A stretch of 39,858 nt of DNA from a virus, in IMG/VR virus record IMGVR_UViG_3300036820_000579, positions 1-39,858 of that record. One strand, 5' to 3'. Position numbers and translations under genes: made by a program. The notes below the pieces were generated by a model. The model did not search any database. It was not told the origin of the DNA and saw nothing but the letters and a program-made list of their open reading frames with translations. Within the stretch, counting starts at the first letter, position 1. Every line of letters starts with the position of its first letter. Of the stretch, positions 14,208 to 21,922 are shown piece by piece.

Positions 14208-15747
14208 TGGCAGGCGGTAGCGGGTAGCGCGACGCGAGCAACTTTCGGGTGTATGGCGACGCTGGCCCCCCAAAAACGGCGTTCACCGACCCGATTTCCA
14301 CAAGGTGTCCGCCTTCTAGGACTGCGACCTCGTCGGCGAAGCACTCCACGAGGCCGAGATCATGGGTGATGAACAGGATCGTCAGTCCTAGACTGGCGCG
14401 GAGGTCAGCCAATAGCTCCAGGATCCCACTGCGCACAAGCACATCGAGAGCCGAAACACTCTCGTCGCAGATCAGAATCTCTGGCCGTGGGGCTAGTGCC
14501 CGAGCGATGGCTACACGCTGCCGCTCGCCACCGGAGAGCTGCGTTGGCCGGCGGTCAAGTATTGTCGCCGGTAATCCAACCCTTGCCAGGAGGTCCGTCG
14601 CTTCCTTGAGGCGGGCGGTCGAGTCGGTGCCTATCCCATTGACTTTCATGGTTTCGGTCAAGAGCGCGCCGACGGTACGATCCGGGTCCAGCGCTGTCGC
14701 CGGATCTTGAAAGACCATTTGGACACGACGGGTACGTAAGCGGGCGACAGTGGCGTCACCCGCCCCTATCCGGACACTGCCGCCACTAGGCTTTGCGAGC
14801 CCCACGACCAAGCGCCCCAACGTAGTCTTTCCGGAACCTGATTCACCGATAATGGCCAGGATGGTGCCGCGCCGAACGGCTAAAGAGATCGGTGCAAGGG
14901 CAGGAGGCTTGGTATTGTTCCAAGTCTTTGTGAGGCGCTCCGCCCGCAGGACCACGGGCGCCCCGACCGGTTTCTGTATCGGCCTTACGGAGATCCTGCC
15001 CGTTCCCTCCAGCAATTCTCGCGTGGCCGCATGGGCCGTCTGAGGATCAATGGCTGCGGGATTAAAGGTATCGACGATCTCACCGTCGCTCATCACACAC
15101 ACCCGGTCCGAAAGGGCGAGCGCCATCGGCATGTCGTGTGTAACCATCAATAAGGTAAGTCCGCAATCCCGCCGGAGCTCGCCGAGCAGGTCCATGATCT
15201 CTTTCTGAACAGTGGCGTCGAGGGCGCTGGTCGGCTCGTCAGCGAGTAGCAGTTGGGGGCGCGAGGCGAGGGCGAGGGCGATCATCACCCGTTGCTTCTG
15301 ACCGCCCGATAGCTCGTGGGGTCGCGCGGCGAGCATCCGATCAGGGTCGGTCAATCGCACCTGCGCCAGCAATTCGCGCGCTACGCCCGGATGCGGACCG
15401 ACCACCTCGGCAAGATGACCGCGAACGGTCATCAGCGGATCGAGGTGCGCTGCTGGATCCTGAAAGATCATCGCCATGCCAGAGCCGCGTAGTCCAGCGA
15501 GATTCTCCGGGTGGCTTGCATCGAACCGCCGGTCGTCAAAGACGACGTTTCCAGAAACCCGCCAAGCCGTCGCCGGCAGCAACCCCATCAAGGCACGCAA
15601 GGTGAGACTCTTGCCGCTTCCTGACCGACCAACAATCATGGTCAGTGACCCCAGCGCGACCGCCAGCGAGACGTTCTTCACAAGCGGCTCCAACGAGCCG
15701 CGTCGGGCAACTAACAAACGATCCGTCTCGAGAAGGGGGCGGGTCAA
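14203..15747 (-). CDS. fused two-domain peptide-type ABC ATPase (DppD-DppF-like)
   Basis: 514 aa, TTG start with AGGTGAG five bases upstream. Two complete nucleotide-binding domains are in one chain. Domain 1: Walker A GRSGSGKS (40-47), signature LSGGQ (146-150), Walker B LLLADEP (166-172). Domain 2: Walker A GESGSGKT (301-308), signature LSGGE (404-408), Walker B ILICDES (424-430). This fused form is common for proteobacterial peptide/nickel importers (YejF/GsiA-type) and supplies the energy for the DppB/DppC-like permeases farther along the operon. It is the first gene of the operon, unusually separated from its permeases by the radical SAM, peptide and binding-protein genes. Confidence 0.92.
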   Translation of the reverse strand: MTRPLLETDRLLVARRGSLEPLVKNVSLAVALGSLTMIVGRSGSGKSLTLRALMGLLPATAWRVSGNVVFDDRRFDASHPENLAGLRGSGMAMIFQDPAAHLDPLMTVRGHLAEVVGPHPGVARELLAQVRLTDPDRMLAARPHELSGGQKQRVMIALALASRPQLLLADEPTSALDATVQKEIMDLLGELRRDCGLTLLMVTHDMPMALALSDRVCVMSDGEIVDTFNPAAIDPQTAHAATRELLEGTGRISVRPIQKPVGAPVVLRAERLTKTWNNTKPPALAPISLAVRRGTILAIIGESGSGKTTLGRLVVGLAKPSGGSVRIGAGDATVARLRTRRVQMVFQDPATALDPDRTVGALLTETMKVNGIGTDSTARLKEATDLLARVGLPATILDRRPTQLSGGERQRVAIARALAPRPEILICDESVSALDVLVRSGILELLADLRASLGLTILFITHDLGLVECFADEVAVLEGGHLVEIGSVNAVFGGPASPYTRKLLASRYPLPPAM

Positions 15748-15828
15748 GGATGCTCACCTTATGCGCAACTGCTGTACCTCCGCCAGTGCTGTGCAACTGA
15801 CCCCAGCCACGAAACCAACCGACGAAGC

Positions 15829-15858
15829 TTATTACTGTTCATCATCACATACCATCAA
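15829..15858 (-). promoter_or_regulatory. possible promoter of the ten-gene operon
   Basis: On the minus strand TTGATG (15858-15853) and TAATAA (15834-15829) are 18 bases apart and ~80 bases upstream of the ATPase start. Matches to the sigma70 consensus are partial (4/6 and 3/6). Confidence 0.25.
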
Positions 15859-15985
15859 TGACTAACGGTGCAACCAGCGAGAACCTATAGACGAGATGGG
15901 CATGGCAGAGGTCCACACACTACGCGAAGTGAGCAGCCACTCCCACCAAATGAGACCGACAGACGGAAGGCTCACATGAGAACAT

Positions 15986-16015
15986 TTGGCTGCGAATTAG
16001 CGGTTACCCTACACT
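15986..16015 (+). promoter_or_regulatory. possible promoter of the 16079 gene
   Basis: TTGGCT (15986-15991) and TACACT (16010-16015) with 18-base spacing, each matching sigma70 consensus at 4 of 6 positions, 64 bases upstream of the start codon. Confidence 0.3.
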
Positions 16016-16078
16016 GCACGCGACAACTGACCAAAGGAGAGAGCGAAAGGAATTTCGCAATCTCAGGAGGCCCGCCCA

Positions 16079-16372
16079 ATGCGCTACACCGAAATCACGG
16101 TCATTTGTGATCCCGCGGAATCTGAGTCCATCCAGGTTCGCCTGCACGATTTGGAGGTCGACGGCGCTGTGCGGTCCTCAGTCGCGATTCGCACCCATCC
16201 AGTCAAACGTACGGTGAGTCTTGTCGAGCGACGGGATCAAGCAACGCCCTTAAACAGCTTCGGACCCGACTGCAAGGAATATTGCGGACGCAAGTGCATG
16301 TGTGAATTGGCGATGCCTGATGCTTACCGGCGCGCCATCTCCGGCACGGCAGATGCAATCCACTCAAATTGA
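16079..16372 (+). CDS. small hypothetical protein with C-terminal cysteine cluster
   Basis: 97 aa, ATG with a strong AGGAGG eight bases upstream, so translation is likely. The first ~55 residues alternate short strands and charged turns (TEITVICDPAESESIQVRLHD), suggesting a compact beta-rich fold. Near residue 70 a cysteine cluster CKEYCGRKCMC could bind a metal. No signal peptide or membrane helix. I recognise no family. It is divergent from the ten-gene operon and 151 bp upstream of the next plus-strand gene, so it may be the first gene of the small-gene operon or an independent gene. Confidence 0.6.
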   Translation: MRYTEITVICDPAESESIQVRLHDLEVDGAVRSSVAIRTHPVKRTVSLVERRDQATPLNSFGPDCKEYCGRKCMCELAMPDAYRRAISGTADAIHSN

Positions 16373-16523
16373 CCGACGCTGTGACTTCCACTTTCGGCCA
16401 TAGCGATGATGTGCGCGCATTTCGCCGCCCCGCTCTGGCCGGCCGCGCCGCGGCTCCTGTCCCCCTCGGGGGCCGTGGCACAGAAATAAAGCTGGGGTAC
16501 GTGTCAACAGATCGGAGGACGCT

Positions 16524-16811
16524 ATGAACATCACCTACAACGCTGCGGCACTTTGGACCGTAGCGTGCGTTTTCTGCGCCTCGGCTGATGCCGAGGACAT
16601 GGACGCCAGGTTTTTGTCATTTCGCGTTGGGGATCGCTGCTCGCTTATTGCTGCAGCGATGGGCGAGCCGAGCGCCAAGTCTAATAGCTTCACCTTGGGT
16701 GTTCCGCACTTGGTAATCCGATGGATCGTCGGTTCACGGACGTATGTGGCGACTTGCGTATTCGACAGGCTCGTCTCCAAACGAGTCTGCCAGTCCATGT
16801 CCAACTGCTAA
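16524..16811 (+). CDS. small exported protein, possibly BamE/SmpA-like fold
   Basis: 95 aa, ATG with GGAGG five bases upstream. Residues 1-23 are a signal peptide ending in ...CASADA, so the protein is exported. The mature 72 residues contain VGDRCSLIAAAMGEPSAKS followed by two predicted strands and FDRLVSKRVC. The pattern G-x5-V/I-x3-M/L-G-x-P, then strands and a final 'F...V' strand, is reminiscent of the SmpA/OmlA (BamE) fold used by many small periplasmic proteins, but the similarity is weak. Four cysteines in the mature part could form disulfides. It precedes the coiled-coil gene by 21 bp and is probably cotranscribed with it. Confidence 0.65.
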   Translation: MNITYNAAALWTVACVFCASADAEDMDARFLSFRVGDRCSLIAAAMGEPSAKSNSFTLGVPHLVIRWIVGSRTYVATCVFDRLVSKRVCQSMSNC

Positions 16812-16832
16812 CTCAAAACGAGGAGGCGTCAA

Positions 16833-17435
16833 ATGAAGCTCGACCGTAACATGAGAGTGACTCCATTGGATCGAAACAGTGAGACGCTTGAGCCAAGTAC
16901 GCCTTTGTCGCTATCAAATTCTACCAATCTCATTGCGATCGAGAAGCATACTAGGCTCCTTGACCGGTGGCGTGCTGACCGGGCGGCAAGCCGGCAAGCC
17001 GGTTATTCGCTTGCTGATCTGAAAACGCAGCGCATTCTGGCAGAGCAGCGGATCGCGAACACGGCGTTGAAGATTGCCGAGGTTCAAATCAAGTCTGCGC
17101 TGGTTGCCGGCTCAATGGCGCGCATCGGCGCGCTTGCGGCCGACTTAAACCAGAAGACCGCAGCCGTCGAGGAGCGGCTTACCACCGGTAACCACGCGGA
17201 GCTCGTTGCTCATTGCGAGAATCGCGCTGCATCGGTGGCGTCGTTCAAGAGCCTTGAGCAGCAGGGCCGCATTTCGCCGGAAGAAGCGACGGCGCTGACC
17301 TCGTTCGCTCAGGGCGATCTCGTGGACGATATCAATCGTTCGCGGGACCGGACCAACAAGGCGAAGGAAGCCCTGGGTGCCTTACACGGCTTCGCGCTCG
17401 ACGGCATTGCGCGCGCCAAGGACAGCGTCGGCTGA
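16833..17435 (+). CDS. helical hypothetical protein of the DUF4407 operon
   Basis: 200 aa, ATG with AGGAGG six bases upstream. After ~45 unstructured residues it is almost entirely alpha-helical and charged, rich in Ala, Arg and Glu (for example AEQRIANTALKIAEVQIKSA), consistent with a cytoplasmic coiled-coil. No signal peptide or transmembrane segment. It is followed 37 bp later by a small gene and then by the DUF4407 membrane protein, which has its own long helical arm; a helical interaction between them is plausible but unproven. I recognise no family. Confidence 0.7.
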   Translation: MKLDRNMRVTPLDRNSETLEPSTPLSLSNSTNLIAIEKHTRLLDRWRADRAASRQAGYSLADLKTQRILAEQRIANTALKIAEVQIKSALVAGSMARIGALAADLNQKTAAVEERLTTGNHAELVAHCENRAASVASFKSLEQQGRISPEEATALTSFAQGDLVDDINRSRDRTNKAKEALGALHGFALDGIARAKDSVG

Positions 17436-17472
17436 TCCGGTGAACTCAAACGCCCTAATGGAGGAGTCGAAT

Positions 17473-17769
17473 ATGAGCATCGAAAAGGTCATGGCCAACA
17501 TCGCAGCAGGCAAGGATCAGATAGAGGCGAATCTCAAGGCGCTCGCCGAAGTGGCGCCGCTTCCCCTCAAAGCCGCGCGCGAGAGCGAGGACGCCAACGG
17601 ATTGCTGGCGTCGGTCGTAGCCGGCGAATTCGCTGAAGCCGCGGCGCGGCTCAATGCTGTCATTTGCGCGGCACGAACGACCTCGGTTGGCGCACCAGAT
17701 GGCAAGAAGAGTACCGACGAGGTCATCGACGTGAGCGATTACAGGGAACTGCCCAATGAAGGCTCGTAG
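17473..17769 (+). CDS. small helical hypothetical protein
   Basis: 98 aa from ATG 17473, which has GGAGGAG just upstream; the frame is open further 5' but that would overlap the previous gene. The protein is helical and Ala-rich with a hydrophilic acidic tail ending DVSDYRELPNEGS. Its last 14 bp overlap the start of the DUF4407 gene, indicating translational coupling. No known domain. Likely cytoplasmic partner of its neighbours. Confidence 0.7.
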   Translation: MSIEKVMANIAAGKDQIEANLKALAEVAPLPLKAARESEDANGLLASVVAGEFAEAAARLNAVICAARTTSVGAPDGKKSTDEVIDVSDYRELPNEGS

Positions 17770-19144
17770 CGCGCTGACGCGACTCGCCGGTTACCATCCG
17801 GCGGCCCTTGACGGCCACAGCCATGACGACCAGCAGCCGATTGTGCATGTCGGCTGGGTTATTCTGCTCGGCGCGACGGTCGCCGGGACGAACTGGGGGA
17901 TCGGTAGCTATGTCTTCGCCGGGGCCGGCGGTTCCGCCCCCGCCGTCGGCGCCGGCATCCTCTTCGGTCTGATCGGCTTCAGCATCGTAGTGATCATTGA
18001 TCGCGGCGCCGTCTACGCCATGGACACGCATGCCGGATTGCGCGCTGCGCTTTGGCCGTTGGTTGCCTTCCGCATCCTGCTAACGTGTTTCGTAAGCTCG
18101 ATTACGACCCATGCGGTCGCTCCATTGTTCCTCAAGTCAGAACTTCAGCTGAAATCGCTCGACTTGCAGGAAGAGGCGGAACGCAGCCGGAATCACGAAC
18201 TGGAGGCGCGGTACGATATCGCCGGACTGCAAGTGGCCGCGACCAACGCCGAGGCGGAGGTTCGTGATGCCCGGAAAGCCGCAGAGATCGTTCCCGCCGA
18301 AATTCAGGCACTGCTGGCGGCTGCCCGGACCTGCTGGCAGGGCTACGCAGGCCGTCGCGCTCAGTTGCTCAGGGATGGGTTCGGTATCGATGAGGCGCGC
18401 CGCCGACTTGCAGGGATAGCCTCAGGATGCGCCCGGTCGGAGGCGGCTGCGCATCGGCAGTTACAGGAATACCGGGACCGATCCCTTGTCGTCCTTGCCG
18501 CCGCAGAGATCAAGTATCAGGAAGCGCTCAGGGCCGCGAAGGACACTACTGCGATCGTGACCGCCAAGCAGACTTATGCGGCCGCAATCGAGCGAAAAGC
18601 CCTGACGCCGCTCAACTCGACAGTACTCGACAAGTTGATCGCCACGGACGCCGGCGCTCGTTGGAAATTCTGGTCGGCGTTCGGCCTAATCATGGGGCTC
18701 GAATTGCTACCTTTGCTGTCCAAGCTGCTGGCGCCACAGACCGTAGCGGGCATCCGCGTCGCGACGGATCGGGTCATCGCAGTTGCCCATCAGATGCGGC
18801 GGAGAAAGGCAGCGGTTGAGGAGCAGGAAATCGAGGAGGCACTCCGGTCGTCGATGGCATCAGCGATGCGCACCGCCATCGAAGGACCCGACCTTCAGCG
18901 CTTCGCGGCTCGTGTACTCGCCGCCAAGGTCGCGGCGCTCGTGCCGATGGAAGTTTTCAAGGCTCTGATGGACGAGATTGAGGCCCGAGATTATGACCTT
19001 CAGTCGTTCTGCCACCGCCATCCGTCCCACGCCCGTATCCTGACCGACGAATGGCAAAAGACGGTGGACGAGACCATTGAAATGCTGAGGCGCACCCGAC
19101 CCGAATTCACCGGCGCTTGGTGCTCCGCTCAGCGCGCCGCGTAA
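17756..19144 (+). CDS. DUF4407-family membrane protein
   Basis: 462 aa, ATG start inside the preceding gene. Three hydrophobic segments lie at ~31-57, 62-85 and 97-122, with the DUF4407 signature of a conserved Asp-Arg after the second (IVVIIDRGAVYAMD). A long charged helical arm (~130-290, with EEAERSRNHELEAR) follows, then a fourth hydrophobic segment near 300-322 (FGLIMGLELLPLLSKLL) and a helical cytoplasmic C-terminus. This topology places the helical arm between membrane segments, probably periplasmic. The biochemical role of DUF4407 is unknown to me. The gene is coupled to upstream small helical proteins, and a 44-aa membrane peptide follows. Confidence 0.8.
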   Translation: MKARSALTRLAGYHPAALDGHSHDDQQPIVHVGWVILLGATVAGTNWGIGSYVFAGAGGSAPAVGAGILFGLIGFSIVVIIDRGAVYAMDTHAGLRAALWPLVAFRILLTCFVSSITTHAVAPLFLKSELQLKSLDLQEEAERSRNHELEARYDIAGLQVAATNAEAEVRDARKAAEIVPAEIQALLAAARTCWQGYAGRRAQLLRDGFGIDEARRRLAGIASGCARSEAAAHRQLQEYRDRSLVVLAAAEIKYQEALRAAKDTTAIVTAKQTYAAAIERKALTPLNSTVLDKLIATDAGARWKFWSAFGLIMGLELLPLLSKLLAPQTVAGIRVATDRVIAVAHQMRRRKAAVEEQEIEEALRSSMASAMRTAIEGPDLQRFAARVLAAKVAALVPMEVFKALMDEIEARDYDLQSFCHRHPSHARILTDEWQKTVDETIEMLRRTRPEFTGAWCSAQRAA

Positions 19145-19161
19145 GGAAACGGAGCCTCGAA

Positions 19162-19296
19162 ATGATTAGAATCATTATTTTTCTGCTTGCAGCCTTTGGT
19201 GCGTACAGCCTGTACCAGTTGTGCGGAGGAACAACCTCGGGCAATCCTAATGCCTATCAAATGAAGGCGAGCCGCAATGGCGAGCCTACTAAGTAG
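19162..19296 (+). CDS. 44-aa single-pass membrane peptide
   Basis: ATG 19162 with GGAG seven bases upstream. The peptide begins MIRIIIFLLAAFGAYSLY, a hydrophobic helix that could be an uncleaved anchor or signal, followed by a short polar tail ending NGEPTK. It lies 17 bp after the DUF4407 gene in the same orientation, so probably the last gene of that operon. No known family. Confidence 0.5.
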   Translation: MIRIIIFLLAAFGAYSLYQLCGGTTSGNPNAYQMKASRNGEPTK

Positions 19297-19324
19297 CCGG
19301 ACTTGCGTCGGCGTTAGACCCAAT

Positions 19325-19364
19325 GTTGGCCGTGCGCGCTGAAATTCATATTTCGAGCGCCAAC
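19325..19364. terminator. hairpin between convergent operons
   Basis: GCGCTGAAAT (19336-19345), loop TCAT, ATTTC-g-AGCGC (19350-19360): a 10-bp stem with one bulged G, extendable through GTTG (19325-19328) with CAAC (19361-19364). It sits midway between the end of the DUF4407 operon and the end of the phage operon, where a bidirectional terminator is expected. It has no U-tract on either side. Confidence 0.45.
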
Positions 19365-19400
19365 GCTGCACGTTGTCGAGGACATGGGAACGAGCGGGGT

Positions 19401-20261
19401 TTACGAGGTCGGCACGTTGCAGAGGATGTAGTGGATGGCGATGCGCACTGTGCCGCCAGTGAAGCTGCCGCTGGTCGCCGTAATGACAATGTTGGTCGGC
19501 GAATAGAAAGCGGTTGGCCCGATCACCCCGCTGTTGTTCGATCCGGCCGACGTTCCGAGCGAGCCGCCGAACTGGGTGGCGTTCCCTGAGACGCCGACTC
19601 CGAATGACGGGGCGCCCGTGACTGTCGTCACGACCAGCTCCGAAACCGCAAAGACGATCGCGCGATTCGGGATTTGAATGGTCGAGGTTGTCGAGCTGCC
19701 GGATAGCGTAATCAGTTGTTCGAGAACGCCGAACTGAATTTGCGACCCGTTCGGCCCTTGGGCGACCGTATTCAACTGGGGCGGCGAGGTCTGCGCTAGG
19801 ATCGTCCACTGGTTTGATCCGTTGCATTTAAGGACGAGGCCCGCATAGGCGGCGGCAAGCACGGCGCCGGTCGCACCGTCGATGGTATCGGTGCCCGCGC
19901 GTGCCACGGTGATCGATTTCGTCGCTGAGCAGTTCCCGGTCTCGTCCGTAATCGTCAGCTGGCAACCGGCCGGAAACGAACTTGCCGCCGGCAGCGTGAC
20001 CGTGCGCGCGGCCGTCAGCGCCGTGTAGGCGATGCTGCGATCCGTGGTCGCCGCCGAATAGTTCGCATCCGAAACGGTGGTCCGGCCTATCGTTTGCGTT
20101 TCCGAGAGCTTCGCTGCGGGAAAGCCGCCCGCCGTCGCGCCGTCCTGGACAACGACCCGGTTATTCGTCGTGTCAACGGCGATCTCGCCCTGTGCGCCGG
20201 TGAAGGACGCAATTTGCGAGGCCGTGCCGCGCCGATATTGGACTTGGACAGCGGTAGTCAT
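19401..20261 (-). CDS. phage tail fibre protein with DUF2793-like C-terminus
   Basis: 286 aa, ATG with AGGAGA upstream. The N-terminal ~50 residues (VQYRRGTASQIASFTG, GEIAVDTTNNRVVV, QDGATAGGFPAA) match the short repeat that starts many tail fibre and tropism-determinant proteins. A middle beta-rich segment has TLPAASSFPAGCQLTITD. The C-terminal ~110 residues (QIPNRAIVFAVSELVV, RIAIHYILCNVPTS) resemble the DUF2793 domain of alphaproteobacterial phage and GTA tail fibres. It would serve in receptor or glycan recognition at the tail tip. Last gene of the prophage module; appears complete although the baseplate gene upstream is not. Confidence 0.8.
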   Translation of the reverse strand: MTTAVQVQYRRGTASQIASFTGAQGEIAVDTTNNRVVVQDGATAGGFPAAKLSETQTIGRTTVSDANYSAATTDRSIAYTALTAARTVTLPAASSFPAGCQLTITDETGNCSATKSITVARAGTDTIDGATGAVLAAAYAGLVLKCNGSNQWTILAQTSPPQLNTVAQGPNGSQIQFGVLEQLITLSGSSTTSTIQIPNRAIVFAVSELVVTTVTGAPSFGVGVSGNATQFGGSLGTSAGSNNSGVIGPTAFYSPTNIVITATSGSFTGGTVRIAIHYILCNVPTS

Positions 20262-20273
20262 TCGATGGCTCTC

Positions 20274-21233
20274 CTAAGCCGCTCCGAGATCCACGTTTAA
20301 TTCGACCGGTAAGGTGAACGGCACGCCGAAGTCGTCCTGCATGCCGACCGATTGCGTGACCAAGCCGAAATCCATGGAGGCACCCACCTGCATCGCGCGC
20401 GCGACTGGATGATCGACTGCGATGCCGGTCGGCGTGTAGGTGTAATCCCACGTCACCCGGCCGTCGCCGCCGGTCGTCCCCGCCTTCGTCCAGGCCGGGC
20501 CGCGGATGGTCTCGATGCCGCGAAATTCCGATCCGAGGAGAAAGAGATCGACGCCGCCGGCAATCACGCAGAGGTTCGCATAATGCAGGATCATCCGCCG
20601 AAAGGTGTAATCGGTCGGCGATCCCGAATAGGCGACGGTCAGGTTCGTCGTGTCACGCGTGAACTGCGAGGTCGCGGCACTGGAAACGTCCGTGCCGTCA
20701 TAGGTGATGCGCCCGCGCCACGGCTCGCCCGCCGCCGTCATCAGGATGAACGGGTAGAAGACGACGCGCAGCCCGCGCGATTTCAAATCCCGAATGCAGC
20801 GGACGATCGATTGGTCCGACGGCGTGCCGCCATAGATGAACGTGCCGTCGACGGACGGGATCGGGATGAGGCCGGACGAGAATTGCGTCAGGCCCGAGCA
20901 CCGCCACACGTCCAGCCCGCCGGCCGCCTGCTCGAACGTACCGCCAATGTAGGTGGTCGAGGGATAAATCTGGCAAGCAGTGATGTCGGTCGAATTGCCG
21001 AACCAGGCGACAACAAGGGCGACCGTCGTGCAGCCGGGAAATTCGGCCTGAAGGTTATTGAGCGCGATCGTGTAGTCGGTCGTCGTGCCGGTCGCCGCCA
21101 GCGGCCCACCGTTGGCATAGCGGTTGATCGAGGTCAGGATGGATTCGGTTACGCGCTGGCCGAGATAGGGGATGGTGTCGTAGGTGAACTCGCCGGTCGA
21201 CGGCAGCAGGTTGACGCCGTTGACGTAGCCCAC
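20274..21233 (-). pseudogene. remnant of GTA-type baseplate 'megatron' (TIM-barrel region), chimeric
   Basis: 319 aa from GTG 21233; the frame continues upstream to about 21288 without a better start. Residues 1-~245 match the GTA gp15/megatron TIM-barrel-like domain: YVNGVNLLPSTGEFTYDT at the start, DLKSRGLRVVFYPFIL, and the hallmark YANLCVIAGGVDLFLLGSEF then RGIETIRGPAW. The family is normally ~1,200-1,300 aa. Here the part before the TIM domain is missing, and soon after GSEFRGI the sequence jumps to an unrelated beta-rich tail ending LPVELNVDLGAA. Together these point to an internal deletion that joined two pieces plus loss of the 5' part. The open frame survives, but the product cannot be a working baseplate hub. 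Confidence 0.7.
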
Positions 21234-21304
21234 AGCCTGGTTTCCATTCAGTGACGCTTGTGCCGGCTGATGCCGAGCGACTGCCTACCTCGGAGGCATA
21301 TCCG

Positions 21305-21907
21305 ATGAGCGATGCAATATTTTGGATTCTCGCGAATCTGGGTGTGAACGTCGTCGCCGCTGCCGTGATCGCTGTAGCGGTGGTCTTCGTCCTGCGCAAC
21401 GCGGTCAAAACGAGCATTGAAGAGGGCGTAAAGTTCGGATTTTCAAAAGCGCTTGAGGAGCACAAGGCTCAACTCACTCAAGAGATCGAAGCCGCAAAGA
21501 CGTCTCTTAAATTCTCAGAGACGCGCTTCTCAAAGCAGTTCGAGGCGCTGGTAGCACTGCGCCGCTATTTCCGTAGGCTTCTTCCGAAGAAAAGTCACCC
21601 GGACATGGAGTGGGACGAAGCGATGGAGCGGGTCGCAGATAGATTCAGCAAGCACCTGGACGAACTGGAGGAGTTTCTTTTCGCGCATGAAGCTGTATTG
21701 CCGACACCAGTCCTTGAGCGATTGGAGCAAGCCATCAATAAGGCAACCGACGCCCAGTTCGAGTTCGACTGGAACTCTAAAGACGAAGAAGCATACGCAC
21801 GACCGGAGGCCATCAAGCTCGCAAACGGCTTCTATGACGACGTCAAAACAGCCGTCGAGGGATTACAGAAGACCGTGGATGCCCAAATGCCCGCCCGCAG
21901 AGTGTAG
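21305..21907 (+). CDS. single-pass membrane protein with helical cytoplasmic domain, moron-like
   Basis: 200 aa from ATG 21305 (MSDAIFWILANLG) with GGAGG eight bases upstream; the frame is open 18 codons earlier but that region lacks a site. One N-terminal membrane helix (~5-28) is followed by a charged coiled-coil (SKALEEHKAQLTQEIEAAKT) and a helical C-terminal domain. It is the only gene on the plus strand inside the prophage module, exactly where the baseplate genes after the tape measure should be. That is the behaviour of a moron or cargo gene with its own promoter. Function unknown; membrane-anchored helical proteins at such sites sometimes act in superinfection exclusion, which is only a possibility here. 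Confidence 0.75.
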   Translation: MSDAIFWILANLGVNVVAAAVIAVAVVFVLRNAVKTSIEEGVKFGFSKALEEHKAQLTQEIEAAKTSLKFSETRFSKQFEALVALRRYFRRLLPKKSHPDMEWDEAMERVADRFSKHLDELEEFLFAHEAVLPTPVLERLEQAINKATDAQFEFDWNSKDEEAYARPEAIKLANGFYDDVKTAVEGLQKTVDAQMPARRV

Positions 21908-21922
21908 CCGTCGCTCCCATCA

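Larger units (their letters stand above)
15748..16078. other. 331-bp divergent intergenic region
   Basis: Spacer between the minus-strand operon and the plus-strand small-gene operon, expected to carry both promoters. A GCAACTG heptamer occurs as a direct repeat at 15765-15771 and 15793-15799, within the leader of the minus-strand operon. I find no convincing gene here. Confidence 0.6.

Noticed and set aside
15765-15799. GCAACTG direct repeat as an operator
   Set aside because: Only two 7-base copies; chance occurrence cannot be excluded and no regulator is identified, so it is mentioned only in the spacer description.
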